This document shows positions 42,801 to 54,800 of a DNA stretch of 64,000 nucleotides, piece by piece. Each line of letters opens with the position of its first letter. The stretch's first letter is position 1. Where the stretch lies: NCBI RefSeq assembly GCF_964355755.1, contig NC_092678.1, positions 21,988,365 to 22,052,364 of the forward strand, in the 5' to 3' direction. Origin of the DNA: Antedon mediterranea. Its lineage: Eukaryota; Echinodermata; Crinoidea; Comatulida; Antedonidae. Below the pieces are notes generated by a model. The model was not told the DNA's origin. It did not search any database and saw only the letters and a program-made list of their open reading frames with translations. The translations under genes and the position numbers were made by a program.

Positions 42801-45800
42801 CTCAATCGAACACTGATCATGCGGCCACATCAAAGAACATTTTTATTTGATTAGGATGTCCCGCGTTGTAAACTCCACACCATGACAATTGACTAGGCGT
42901 ATTGTTTCCAGCATAGAGATATGCACTATAATATCTCTATGTTTCCAGTCAAATACGTTATGACAATCGCGCTGGTTTCGTTGAAATTTCTTCGAATTAT
43001 CTAAAATTATTTTTGTGAAGCGAGTTTAAAATTGTAATTTGCATGTACAAATTGTTTTCCTGCCGTCGTGTTATTTTCAGTATTTCTGTCATTATCATAT
43101 TGACGCATTATGCAAGTAAATTGACTTTAATTTAAATAATTATGTTCAATATTTTGTAAATTTGCATATGAGAGCTCGTCACATGTCGGACGCATCTGTA
43201 TCTGTCAATAATGTGTTTAGTGTAGTGTGTGCGCTGTAGAAAATAAAGGCTTAAGTACATCATAGGCCACTGTAGGCCTATGTTATTAAAATACAGCACA
43301 CTGTGACTGTTCTAATATAGTAACCATTACTTGTAATTGTTTAAGGGGTCCTACACATCAGACATAAAGCCTTTAAAATTCATTTTCTACTTGAATTTGT
43401 CACAAACCTGTCACAAAGGACAAGGCCTACTTCTAATGTCACAAAAACATTTTCACTGTTTTGCATGCCAATATTTATAAAGCCGCATTCGAAAATGTTA
43501 GCATTTAATCAATTTATTCACGCAAAGTAAAGGCTATAGATTTCTAGTCTTTCCGTGTTATATTATCCGTCGCGTCTAAACGTTTACCCAGTATGAATAA
43601 GGTGTTACGACTCAAATTGAAATTATTTCTAAATTACTAACGAAAATACAAACCACCGGGGGACAGGCCTAGATCTATATGGAGTCAAACGGAAGGCCTG
43701 TCAGTACTCCCGAGCTCAATTAATTTACTGTAGCAATTGGGACTTGATTCGAACAATATGTCAAAGAGAGCAGGCCTACAACAGTTTCTGAGTTATTTTG
43801 CAACTGTTGCAATTGTTGGCGTTTCATACTAAGAAAATAACCATGGAAAACGGAAGGGGTAATTCAACTATGCCTGTCAAAATTGGGCTTGATACGAATG
43901 ATATATAAAATAGATGTTGGCGACTGTTGCAATTTTAAATAACTTTTTATATTAAAAAAGGTAATTTTTTAGTTTTCATATATAGATGTCGTATAATTAA
44001 ATTGCCTTCATTGATTGAGGGTGGGGGGGGGGGGGGGTGGCGGAATTATGAATAATTTGAGATTGGAACTATTTTAATCTAGTCCTATTATAAGGCACGC
44101 ACCATTTCATACCAAGGCGAATCTTGTTAGATTGATAGTTTGACAAAAAAGTGTTGTGCCCAATATGATAGTGATATTCCCAAATATGGTATAGTGATAT
44201 GACATCATCATGACTGTAGGATTATTGCGATAATCTTATATACGATCGAGTAATATTTGCTGCCACCTACGGTTGTGTGGTACAGTTCAGCTATAGTCGA
44301 GTTACTGTAGACATGTGTAATTGAGCTGTCCGGAAATTCCGTCTATATTTCCGTGATCTGTTCCGTACGATTGCTTGTGTAAATTACAATGATAAATGTA
44401 AGTTTATTATATTTATGTGATACTATTTGTTTAGTCATAGTTACGATATTTTGCCTTTAATTATGAGATTTATCTTGAACATGTGCTGCATCGTGGTAGC
44501 CGCCATTTTGAGTGATACGGTAGACTATATAAGACAAGGTTGTTATGATAATAGACCAAAACATTTTGTAATATTCCTAAAATATATTTAGGCTAAATTT
44601 AGTATCCGATATATTGGTTCACATGATAATGTTGATTCTTTAGATGCTATGTATGTAACTTAGAATTTCTAGGTATAGACCGGTTGCATAAGAATGTTCA
44701 CTCTGAATTTGATCCGTCACGCATGAGTGATTCGTATCTGACCTCGCGTCGACTTAACTTTGCTGTAGGTTAACATTATTTATAGATTAGAGTTGCTTTT
44801 TGTTCTGAATGGAGGTTTGTTTATACGTATGAGTTAAGCAGGGATATTGATACATAATGAATATAATTATATTGTTTTAGGCTATGGAGTTATTCATGTG
44901 CTTTTGCTAACCTGAGAACGTAACTGTAGAAACTGTACGCTGTATAATCTGGAAGTATTTATGCCCGGCAAAGTTGTGAGTCATGTTAAAATCTATGTAA
45001 AATGTGGTATTATGATGAAAGTTACCAAGAACATTAATGACAAGTGTATGAGAAACATTATTGTATCTGTATTTTAATACTTAGTATTGTTTATATTTGA
45101 TTATGCTTTTAACAGTTTATTTATGATTGAATGTTGGTATGGAGATTTGTAAATGATTATTGAGGTTATATGCTATGGTATAAGGTTAAAGGTTGTTTAT
45201 GATTCTTTTCTGTATTTATTTGTAGAATTGAATGAGACGTTTAATAAACAGATTCATCTCAAACTTATTCCCGTGGTATATCTACTCATTTGCTAACCTG
45301 TGTGTAGTCGTCCGACCTTTTCTGTACAATTCAATTAACTGCTGCTAACCAGAGAAGAGCAACGATGGCTACGATTGACCAACTGCGGATAAACAGGAGG
45401 AACCGGAAGGGGAACCTCACGAGGGTGATAAACGAGTTATCACATTTAATGGAAAGGAAAGCTTCTGAAGCGGAGATTTCCACTGCGAAGGCAAAAGCAA
45501 AGACGCGGTTTGAGCTTGTAGAAGAGTCCCATGACAGTTTGGTCGAAAAGATAAATGATGAAGAGGAATACGAGACAGAACAAGAGTGGATGAATCACTG
45601 CCAGGATCAATTCATGACCGCAATGGCAAGATTTGAAGTAACAAGGGATGAGGTAATCCAAGAGAACGTATCTATAGATAATGAATCTGATGATGTACTT
45701 ATAAGTAATGTAACAAATAATGTGTCTGATAGTGTACCGATAGAAAATATACCTAATGTTAGTGTATCCGATGATGTGTCTAATAATGTAGATAATACAT

Positions 45801-48800
45801 CTGATTCTAGTGGTGGTGCTACTGGTGTATCTAACGTAGATAACACTTTAGTAAGTCTGTTTAAAGCATTAACTTTGCCACAGACTCCAATAAGGCAGTA
45901 CGAAGGCGATCCACTGTATTACCATGCATTTATTACTTCTTTTAATAATACTGTCTCTGGTATTCCAGAAGACAAGGTAAAGTTAAACACTTTAATGTCT
46001 TTGTGCGCTGGCAAGGCGTTACAATCGATCCAGTATTGTGTATTGAAGCCCCCTAATGAAGGGTACCAATCAGCTTGCAAAACTCTTAAAGACAGATATG
46101 GCAACACAGCCGTTATTGTGCAAGCATGGATTGGGAAAGTATTGGACCGGCCCAAAATTGATGCATCTAAGCTAGGCGACTTTGCGGATGATCTGGAGAA
46201 CTGCCATGAAGCACTGTTAGCTTTAGGTTTTCTTAATGAACTTAACAATCAGAGTAGTCTAAAGCAGATAATTGATAAGTTGCCGAGATTCCTGCAGAAC
46301 CGATGGCAAGGAGCGAATTACAAGCTGAAGGAAAAGGGAGTTGTACCTGGCTTAAGTGATGTGGTGAAGTTTGTCAAAGCATCGGCAAAGGAGATCAATG
46401 ATCCAGTGTTTGGGAACACTACCAACGCTACGGCTGAAGTTCAACAGTCGAGACAGAAGAAACACCAGGTAAATAACGTTAATGCTTCAGTTCCTTCACA
46501 GAGTTCTGCAAAAGAGAAGTTTCCAAAGTGCTGGATATGCAAGTCTGATGCACATTGGCCAGATGAGTGTGAGAAGTTTAGCCAGATGAAAGTAGAAGAT
46601 CGATTCGAGCTGGCAAAATCTAATCATGCATGCTTTTCCTGCCTCAAGATAGCAGGACGCAACCATCGGCTGAGTAATTGCTCAAGAAAAAAGGTATGTG
46701 GAGAAAAGATGGGCGAGAACAACTGTAACAGGTATCACCACAAACTTCTTCATTTAACAAAGAAAGCTGGTGTCGGCCATGTGAGTGTTATTGGTGATAA
46801 GGAGCCTTTGCTGTGTGTTCTAGACGTAGAAGTGATTGGGAAAAATGGGAGTCATGTGGCAAACGTTATGCTGGATCTTGGGTCACAGGGAACTTTTGTG
46901 AGAACGGATTTCGCCAACAAATTGGGGATTGGTGGAAAGAGTGTGGCTGCAGCAATAACCAAAGTAGGAGGCGTGGAAGAAATCTTCGAGTCACGGTTGT
47001 GTGAAATAAAGTTGCAGGGAATGGATTCGTCTGTTCACAACATCAAAGCCTTAGAAATGCTGACCATCAACGATGTGAACAGTGTCAACATAAAAAATTT
47101 AGAGAAATTTTTTAATATGAAGAATACTCTGAGAAGACGAGGTGGGCCGATAGACATCTTAATTGGAGTCGATCATGCCTATTTGATGACCGGAGAAACC
47201 AAGAAGACTAATGGCCTAGTGGCATTGAAGACGCCATTGGGATGGGCTGTATTTGGTGGTAACCAGAAGGATGCAAGGTTTAACCAGGTTATGAATGTGA
47301 AAGTAAGCAAACCAGTCAATTTAGACAACTTTTGGTCCGTTGAAGCGATGGGTGTCGATGTTGGAAATTGTGAGTGTAAGGCAAGACTTAGCGCAGTAGA
47401 AGACATGGAAGGGAAACTAATTGAAGACTCTAGTTCGAAAGTTGGCAATCAGTGGTTGATTCCCTATCCATGGGCGAAAGATCCATCTCAACTTCCCAAC
47501 AACAGAGGCCAAGCAATTAAAATGCTAAATGGTTTAGAGAAAAGGTTGAAGAAGAATAAGGAGCATGGTGCGGCTTACCAAAAACAAATGGAGGAAATGG
47601 TCAAAAAAGGATTTTCTCGCAAATTAAACAATACGGAAATGAAATTATATCAGGGACCTGTTCATTACTTACCACATCATGCGGTAGTCAGGGCTGAAAA
47701 TAAGAGTACACCCGTGAGGATTGTATTCAACTCGGCAAACCGATGCCAGGGGGGAGCGATCAATGAGTACTGGATGAAAGGTCCAGATCTATTGAACAAT
47801 CTGAGTGGGGTGCTGATGCGGTTTCGTGAAAGAGAAGTTGCTGTCTGTGGGGACATTTCAAAGATGTACCACCGAGTGCTGATACCAGAAATGGACCAGC
47901 ACGTACACAGATACTTGTGGCGAGATCTTAATTCTGATCGAGATCCTGATACCTATGTTATGCAAGTGTTGACATTTGGGGATAAGCCAGCTGCGGCAAT
48001 GGCGCAAACTGCTCTCAGGTTAACCGCCAAAGAGGGTGAGGAAATGTATCCAAGAGCTGCGCATGTGTTGAAGAACGAGACGTACATGGATGACATATGT
48101 GTTTCGGTGACAACGATCGAAGAGGCGAAAACCCTAACCAAACAGATGGATGCCGTGTTAGGCAACGGAGGATTTAATATCAAAGAATGGATATCAAACA
48201 AACCGCTAAACAATGAAGAAAGAAAAGATAAGGAACAAAAGGTTCTGGGTGTCTCATGGAACTACGCGGATGATACACTGAAGGTTAAGGTGAAGCTAGA
48301 TGATGACATTACGAATGCAGTAGTAACAAAGAGAAAGGCGTTGGGTATGATTGCGCAAGTTTTCGATCCAATTGGATTTTTGGCGCCAGTGGTTGTGAAG
48401 CTGAAAATAAAGATGCAAGAACTATGGAAGTCAGGTGTTAACTGGGATGAAGACCTGCCTAATGAAACTCAACAAGAATGGAGAATATTACTAAAAGAAC
48501 TCAACAATGCAAGTGAAATCAAGCTGCCAAGATGTCTGACTCCGGATAATTCTACTGACGCGCAATTGATAATTTTCTGTGATGCATCTGAAAAGGCGTA
48601 TGGGGCCTGTGCTTACCTGAGATGGAGACTGCAGGATGGTTTATTCAAAACAAGATTCGTTACTGCAAAGTCTCGAGTGGCACCGCTAAAAAAGTTGACC
48701 ATCCCAAGACTAGAGTTACAAGCCGCAGTTATGGCTGCTAGAATGGGTAAATCTATAACTGATGAATCATCGCTGCCATTAACAGATGTATTGTTCTTCA

Positions 48801-51800
48801 CAGACAGCATGATAGTGTTGGGTTGGTTAAAAAAGCCATCATGCTGCTATAAGCAATTTGTAGGTACGAGAGTACTGGAAATACAGAACAAAACGAAACC
48901 TGAGAATTGGAGACACGTGTCCGGAGTGGAAAACCCGGCTGACGATGTTTCTAGGGGAATTCCAGTGACAAACTTAAATGGAAGATGGATAAGAGGGCCG
49001 CCATTCCTGCAGAGTCCAATGCATGAGTGGGAACAAGAGAATTTGAGAGTGGAAGACGATGACAGTGAAATAAAGCTTGTAAAATTTACTGGAAATGTAG
49101 AGATAAAGCAAGTGAGACCGGAGGTGGAGATTGATAACTGTGAAACGTGGGAAGAAATGTTGGAAGTCTATAGAAGGAGAATCTATGGTGATGATTCACC
49201 AGCACTGGATGTCTATAAAGTCAGGGACATTGAGTTACTACTTTTGCGAAGGGTACAAAGAGAATGTTTCGCAGAGGAATTACAATTGCTTCGAAATGGT
49301 AAAGGTGTCCAGAGTAATAGCCGTATATGTAACTTGGATCCTATGTTGGAAGCAGAGAATGAAGTGATCAGAGTAGGAGGACGGCTTAGAAATGTAGAGA
49401 AAATAGACTTGGATGTTCACCCAATACTATTGGATCCGAAACATCGCATCACCAAATTGCTAATTAGAAGGGCGGATGCTAATGTATTCAATCACAGCGC
49501 AGGACCTAATCAAGTTTTCGCGTACTTAAGAAGAAAGTACTGGATCCTAAAGGGAAGAAGCCAAATCAAGTCTGAATTAAGTAAATGCATTGAATGTCAG
49601 AAATGGAGGAAGGGACCAGAAACCCCTAAGATGGCAGAACTTCCAGAAGCTAGACTAAGAATTGGTAAACCACCATTTTTTTCTACTGGAATGGACTGTT
49701 GGGGTCCTATGATGGTGAAGGTTAGAAGATCCCAAGAAAAACGATGGGGATTAGTTTTTAAGTGTATGACGACTAAGGCAGTTCATTTGGAGATTCTTCA
49801 TAACATGAATACAGATGCTTTTATCATGGCGTTTAGACGATTCGTGTCTCGCAAAGGAGTCCCGAAGGAATTGTACTCCGATTGTGGAACAAACTTCAGG
49901 GGAGCGGAAAGAGAATTGCATGAGTGCTTCAAGGCTATGAGCCCAGCTTTGCAAGAGAAACTAGCACAACAACAGGTAGAGTTTAAATTTAATCCTCCCA
50001 ACGCACCACACTTCGGAGGCGTCTGGGAAAGAGAGGTTAAGTCGGTGAAGAATGCCATTAAGTGTTCCTTGAAAGATCGAGTAGTAACGGAAGTTGTGTT
50101 GCAGACAGTGATAGTTGAAGTGGAAGGCCTAATGAACTCAAAGCCGCTGGGTTATGCATCATCCAATGTTTCCGATGCTGATCCGGTTACTCCGAATGTT
50201 CTGTTAATGGGTAGGCGTGACCCATCTTTACCATTTTCATTAGTCAGTCCTCAAGAAATCAAAAGCAAGAAGCAATGGCGCCATAGTCAGCTTATCATTG
50301 ACTTATTTTGGAAAAAGTTTGTATCGGAATATTTACCAAGTCAACAAATCAGACAGAAATGGGATAAAGAAACAGAAAACTTGAAGGAGGGTGACCAGGT
50401 GTTAGTTGTTGACAACCAAGCACAGAGAGGAGATTGGTTAACAGGAGAAGTACTGAAAGTTCATCCCAGTGCAGATGGACGAGTAAGGGTAGCGGATGTG
50501 AAAATGAAAGAAAAGGTATACAAACGTCCAGTCGTAAAATTGATCAAACTGGAGGAATGGAAGCATTAAGCTATACTGTATTGAAGTATCACAGCTGAGC
50601 TAAGATGGATTAGTTTCTTTGTATTAAATTATTAATCTGTTTAAGTTTAATACACGACTTGCTTAGTTTAGAGATATTGTATTTGTATCATGTAGTTGCC
50701 TTTATTTAGTTGATCTTTTGAAATGTTATAAATGTTTTGTTATAATGAGATTTCCTCATTATCGGGGGGAGTGTAGGATTATTGCGATAATCTTATATAC
50801 GATCGAGTAATATTTGCTGCCACCTACGGTTGTGTGGTACAGTTCAGCTATAGTCGAGTTACTGTAGACATGTGTAATTGAGCTGTCCGGAAATTCCGTC
50901 TATATTTCCGTGATCTGTTCCGTACGATTGCTTGTGTAAATTACAATGATAAATGTAAGTTTATTATATTTATGTGATACTATTTGTTTAGTCATAGTTA
51001 CGATATTTTGCCTTTAATTATGAGATTTATCTTGAACATGTGCTGCATCGTGGTAGCCGCCATTTTGAGTGATACGGTAGACTATATAAGACAAGGTTGT
51101 TATGATAATAGACCAAAACATTTTGTAATATTCCTAAAATATATTTAGGCTAAATTTAGTATCCGATATATTGGTTCACATGATAATGTTGATTCTTTAG
51201 ATGCTATGTATGTAACTTAGAATTTCTAGGTATAGACCGGTTGCATAAGAATGTTCACTCTGAATTTGATCCGTCACGCATGAGTGATTCGTATCTGACC
51301 TCGCGTCGACTTAACTTTGCTGTAGGTTAACATTATTTATAGATTAGAGTTGCTTTTTGTTCTGAATGGAGGTTTGTTTATACGTATGAGTTAAGCAGGG
51401 ATATTGATACATAATGAATATAATTATATTGTTTTAGGCTATGGAGTTATTCATGTGCTTTTGCTAACCTGAGAACGTAACTGTAGAAACTGTACGCTGT
51501 ATAATCTGGAAGTATTTATGCCCGGCAAAGTTGTGAGTCATGTTAAAATCTATGTAAAATGTGGTATTATGATGAAAGTTACCAAGAACATTAATGACAA
51601 GTGTATGAGAAACATTATTGTATCTGTATTTTAATACTTAGTATTGTTTATATTTGATTATGCTTTTAACAGTTTATTTATGATTGAATGTTGGTATGGA
51701 GATTTGTAAATGATTATTGAGGTTATATGCTATGGTATAAGGTTAAAGGTTGTTTATGATTCTTTTCTGTATTTATTTGTAGAATTGAATGAGACGTTTA

Positions 51801-54800
51801 ATAAACAGATTCATCTCAAACTTATTCCCGTGGTATATCTACTCATTTGCTAACCTGTGTGTAGTCGTCCGACCTTTTCTGTACAATGACCATAAATATG
51901 ATCGCATCACATTTTTATATCACATGAAGTTTGATAGTGTAGACAGAGCTTATTGATTTATGCAGTATATCAATACCCCTTCCCCATTTACGGTAACATT
52001 GTTTAATTAATGAACTGTAACATGAAGCAGCTCATAACAAATTTGAAGAATGTTAATATCTTGTACAGTACATCCTACTAAAGTTTGAGAGTGGGTTGTG
52101 GCAGTGGATATGCGGAAAATCCGCTGTTTATACTATTTAAAAAAACAGATCATTTTCTTCTTAGTCACACATTAACATCACAAAAATGATATAATTATAA
52201 TGTACAGTACATCACACTTGTCAAAGGGGGGGGGGGGGGAGGGCCGGCGAGGAGAGTAGATTTTAGAAAAACCCTTCGCCACCATATTGCCATAAAACAG
52301 ACATTTATGAGTCATAAAATGAAGACCTCACATCTGAGCTTTTCAAATGCAACAGGACATTCAATTGTAAAATTGAGTAATATTGATTTAACTAATTCAG
52401 AGCAGTTATACTAGTCTTCTCCTTTCAAGTGAAGATAATTGCTTTTGACAAGTTCCTATCATCGATTCTTTTTCAAACGCTAACAACCCTTCGTTGCCTT
52501 TCACAAAATAAGTGTATCGATCTAATGAAATGTACACAGTTGGCCAATCGATGAAATATTTTAATACTTTAATAAAGCAAATAAAATATTAATTGATGAG
52601 TGTATAGTTGTATTTTAATTAATTTATTTCAGCCGTAATGATAGAAGCAGTTTTCTTTTTTCAGGATTCCAAATAAGCTTTCAAGCCTGGCACAGTGGCG
52701 TAACGGATATGAGCGCTCACTGGCTAAGCCTATGGCACCGGAGCTTATGGGGGGCCCTGAGAAGTGCCCAGAGGAAAAAACGGTCTCTTACGCCACTGTC
52801 TTGAAATAGATAAAGGCTTATTGCTTCTGCAATAGGTTTTCACAGGACAATTGTTTATTTCATATTTTCGTTGAAATATGCCTTTAGGCTTACAACGAAA
52901 TTAGAACCAATCGAAAACAAAAACCATGTTATTTATTAGGATATGATGTAATGAATACAACATTATTAAAATATGTCTTGGAACGTCCATTCAGTTATTC
53001 TTTCATATATGAGTGAAATCTGGAATAAATTGTTGAATAATTGAATAATTACGACTAATTTAAAGTTATTTAAATAAAAACGAACGATTCAAGAGTGTAC
53101 ACATTATTCAAACATGAACCTGGCAAAGTGTCCACTGCCCCTGCGATATGACTCAACCGATGAAAACTATGTCTATTGAAGTCGGTTCAATGCACCTTTA
53201 ACTCCCTAATGCAAAGTATACTCTATTTTGATACATTTTAATTTCAAAATGTACATTAGAAGCGTCTGACTGTGTACATGCATGATGTGTGCAGTCAATG
53301 TGTACCGAATGAATCATTCTATAGCGTATATACTATATTGTTCCTACAAAAGTGAAATTCGTGATTCCCGAAGAAGGGTAGACACGCGTAAACTTTACTT
53401 CACTTTGCCCTTAGACGTTTGGGGACTTTTGGGGTACCGGTGGTAGATGATTTAACAACTCTCCTTCGTGTGGCCATGTCCTCCGCCATCCCCAGTGTCT
53501 TACTCACTCTTCCCTGGTCTTATTCACAGTTGTTTTGTTAAAGTAACGGAGAACGGTGCCGTATTCCTTTCCGTAAAAAATAGTGTGAATATAAGCTGAG
53601 CGCCGCAGAAACATCCTGTTTTTTCAGTGTCAAACGTTGAATCTATTCCTATGATGAAAATGTATTAACCTCACTGTTGTCATGAATATGGGACCAGCTC
53701 GATTACCGATTACCTTCCTGAGTGTAATAAAAGACTACCGTAAGGTGACTCTGACCAGCATAGAACTTGTAACATTCATGGCAATGGCTTAATATACAAA
53801 AGGCACCAATTAAGTTATGGAAAATCGGAAAATAATTGACCACGATTTCAAACTACAAGAATGATATATTTAGGCCTATCATTACATTTATTCATTTACA
53901 TTGCAGGTGGCTGGGAGTTGCTAGTGTGGGAGTAAGCAACTCTGTAGATGTAAATTACGATCCTAAAGCGTGTAAAAAAGTTCCAGGATTAGTGAGAGAA
54001 CAGAAATCAGTATGTCAGCGGCAACCGGATACAGTTCGAGTTATCGGCGAAGGAGCTAGAATGGGAATATACGAATGTCAGGAACAGTTCCAACACGAAC
54101 GATGGAATTGTACTGTTTTACCAAATGATGAAAATGTTTTTGGAAAAATGATGCAAATTGGTAAGTTAACGATTGATTCTGGGACAACTTGGCATTATAC
54201 ATACTTATGAGGAAGTTCTAGACGGCGATTTTCATACGTATAATACTTAAAAATGGAAACGCCGACTCAAAACACTAACATCATAACATAACCAGATAAA
54301 AGTATGGGTGTCCCAGTGCGAACGGCATGAGTATCAATAGCCAGTGTTTTAGGGCGATCGAAGAGAGCAAAATGATTTGGCACCATCTCCATTATAATAT
54401 TGCACAATAAATACTATGGAAAAAGAAAGAAGGTAATATTTACAGAAAGTTACAGATACAGATTCTGAATATCCTTGGGGACAAGCGATACATTGTTTTA
54501 CTGTATACTGCAAAACAAAAATAAGATTTTAAATGATAAGGAACATCTTTCAACGAAACATCCGTGACCGAGTTTTTATTTTACAAAATTTATTTTATAA
54601 AATCTTTTTGATATTATTATTATAAGATACAGAACAGAGAGCTTTCACTCCACCTGTGTTTTTACTAATTTTGTCACGCAATTTATTTTAGTCATTATTC
54701 ATTTGATTTTTCTTTAGAAATAGTTGCATTCGATACAGATCTCAACCCGTTCTGGTTCATAACTTCTCGCGAGATAAAGGGATTTTTTTATCTTTATATG

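Larger units (their letters stand above)
44210..51890 (+). mobile_element. BEL/Pao LTR retrotransposon with 5-bp target duplication ATGAC
   Basis: Two 1114-bp LTRs (44215-45328 and 50772-51885), starting TGTAGG and ending TGTACA, looked identical when compared by eye. They enclose one 1734-codon gag-pol reading frame (45365-50569). ATGAC flanks both ends (44210-44214, 51886-51890), a 4-6 bp target duplication as expected for BEL/Pao. A purine tract GGGGGGAG (50764-50771) abuts the 3' LTR. No env-like frame is present. The insertion lies in Wnt16 intron 1, in the same orientation, and splits a family-1 MITE whose halves lie at 44131-44214 and 51886-51951. Identical LTRs plus an open frame indicate a recent insertion. 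Confidence 0.95.
39842..53906. other. Wnt16 intron 1
   Basis: A 14-kb intron, more than half of it BEL element. It also holds a TIR-family element (39902-40284) and a partial copy (42205-42365), G tracts (44023-44037, 52226-52239), the split MITE and a hAT-like fragment (52693-52798). Plus-strand frames at 40853-41035 and 41758-42006 have no recognisable motif. Confidence 0.6.

Noticed and set aside
45446-50058. Several minus-strand and out-of-frame ORFs within the BEL element
   Set aside because: Shadows of the 1734-codon gag-pol frame.
53836-53906. Upstream extension of Wnt exon 2 to an ATG at 53836
   Set aside because: TTGCAG at 53901-53906 is the acceptor, and exon 1 at 39738 supplies the signal peptide and the split Met codon.
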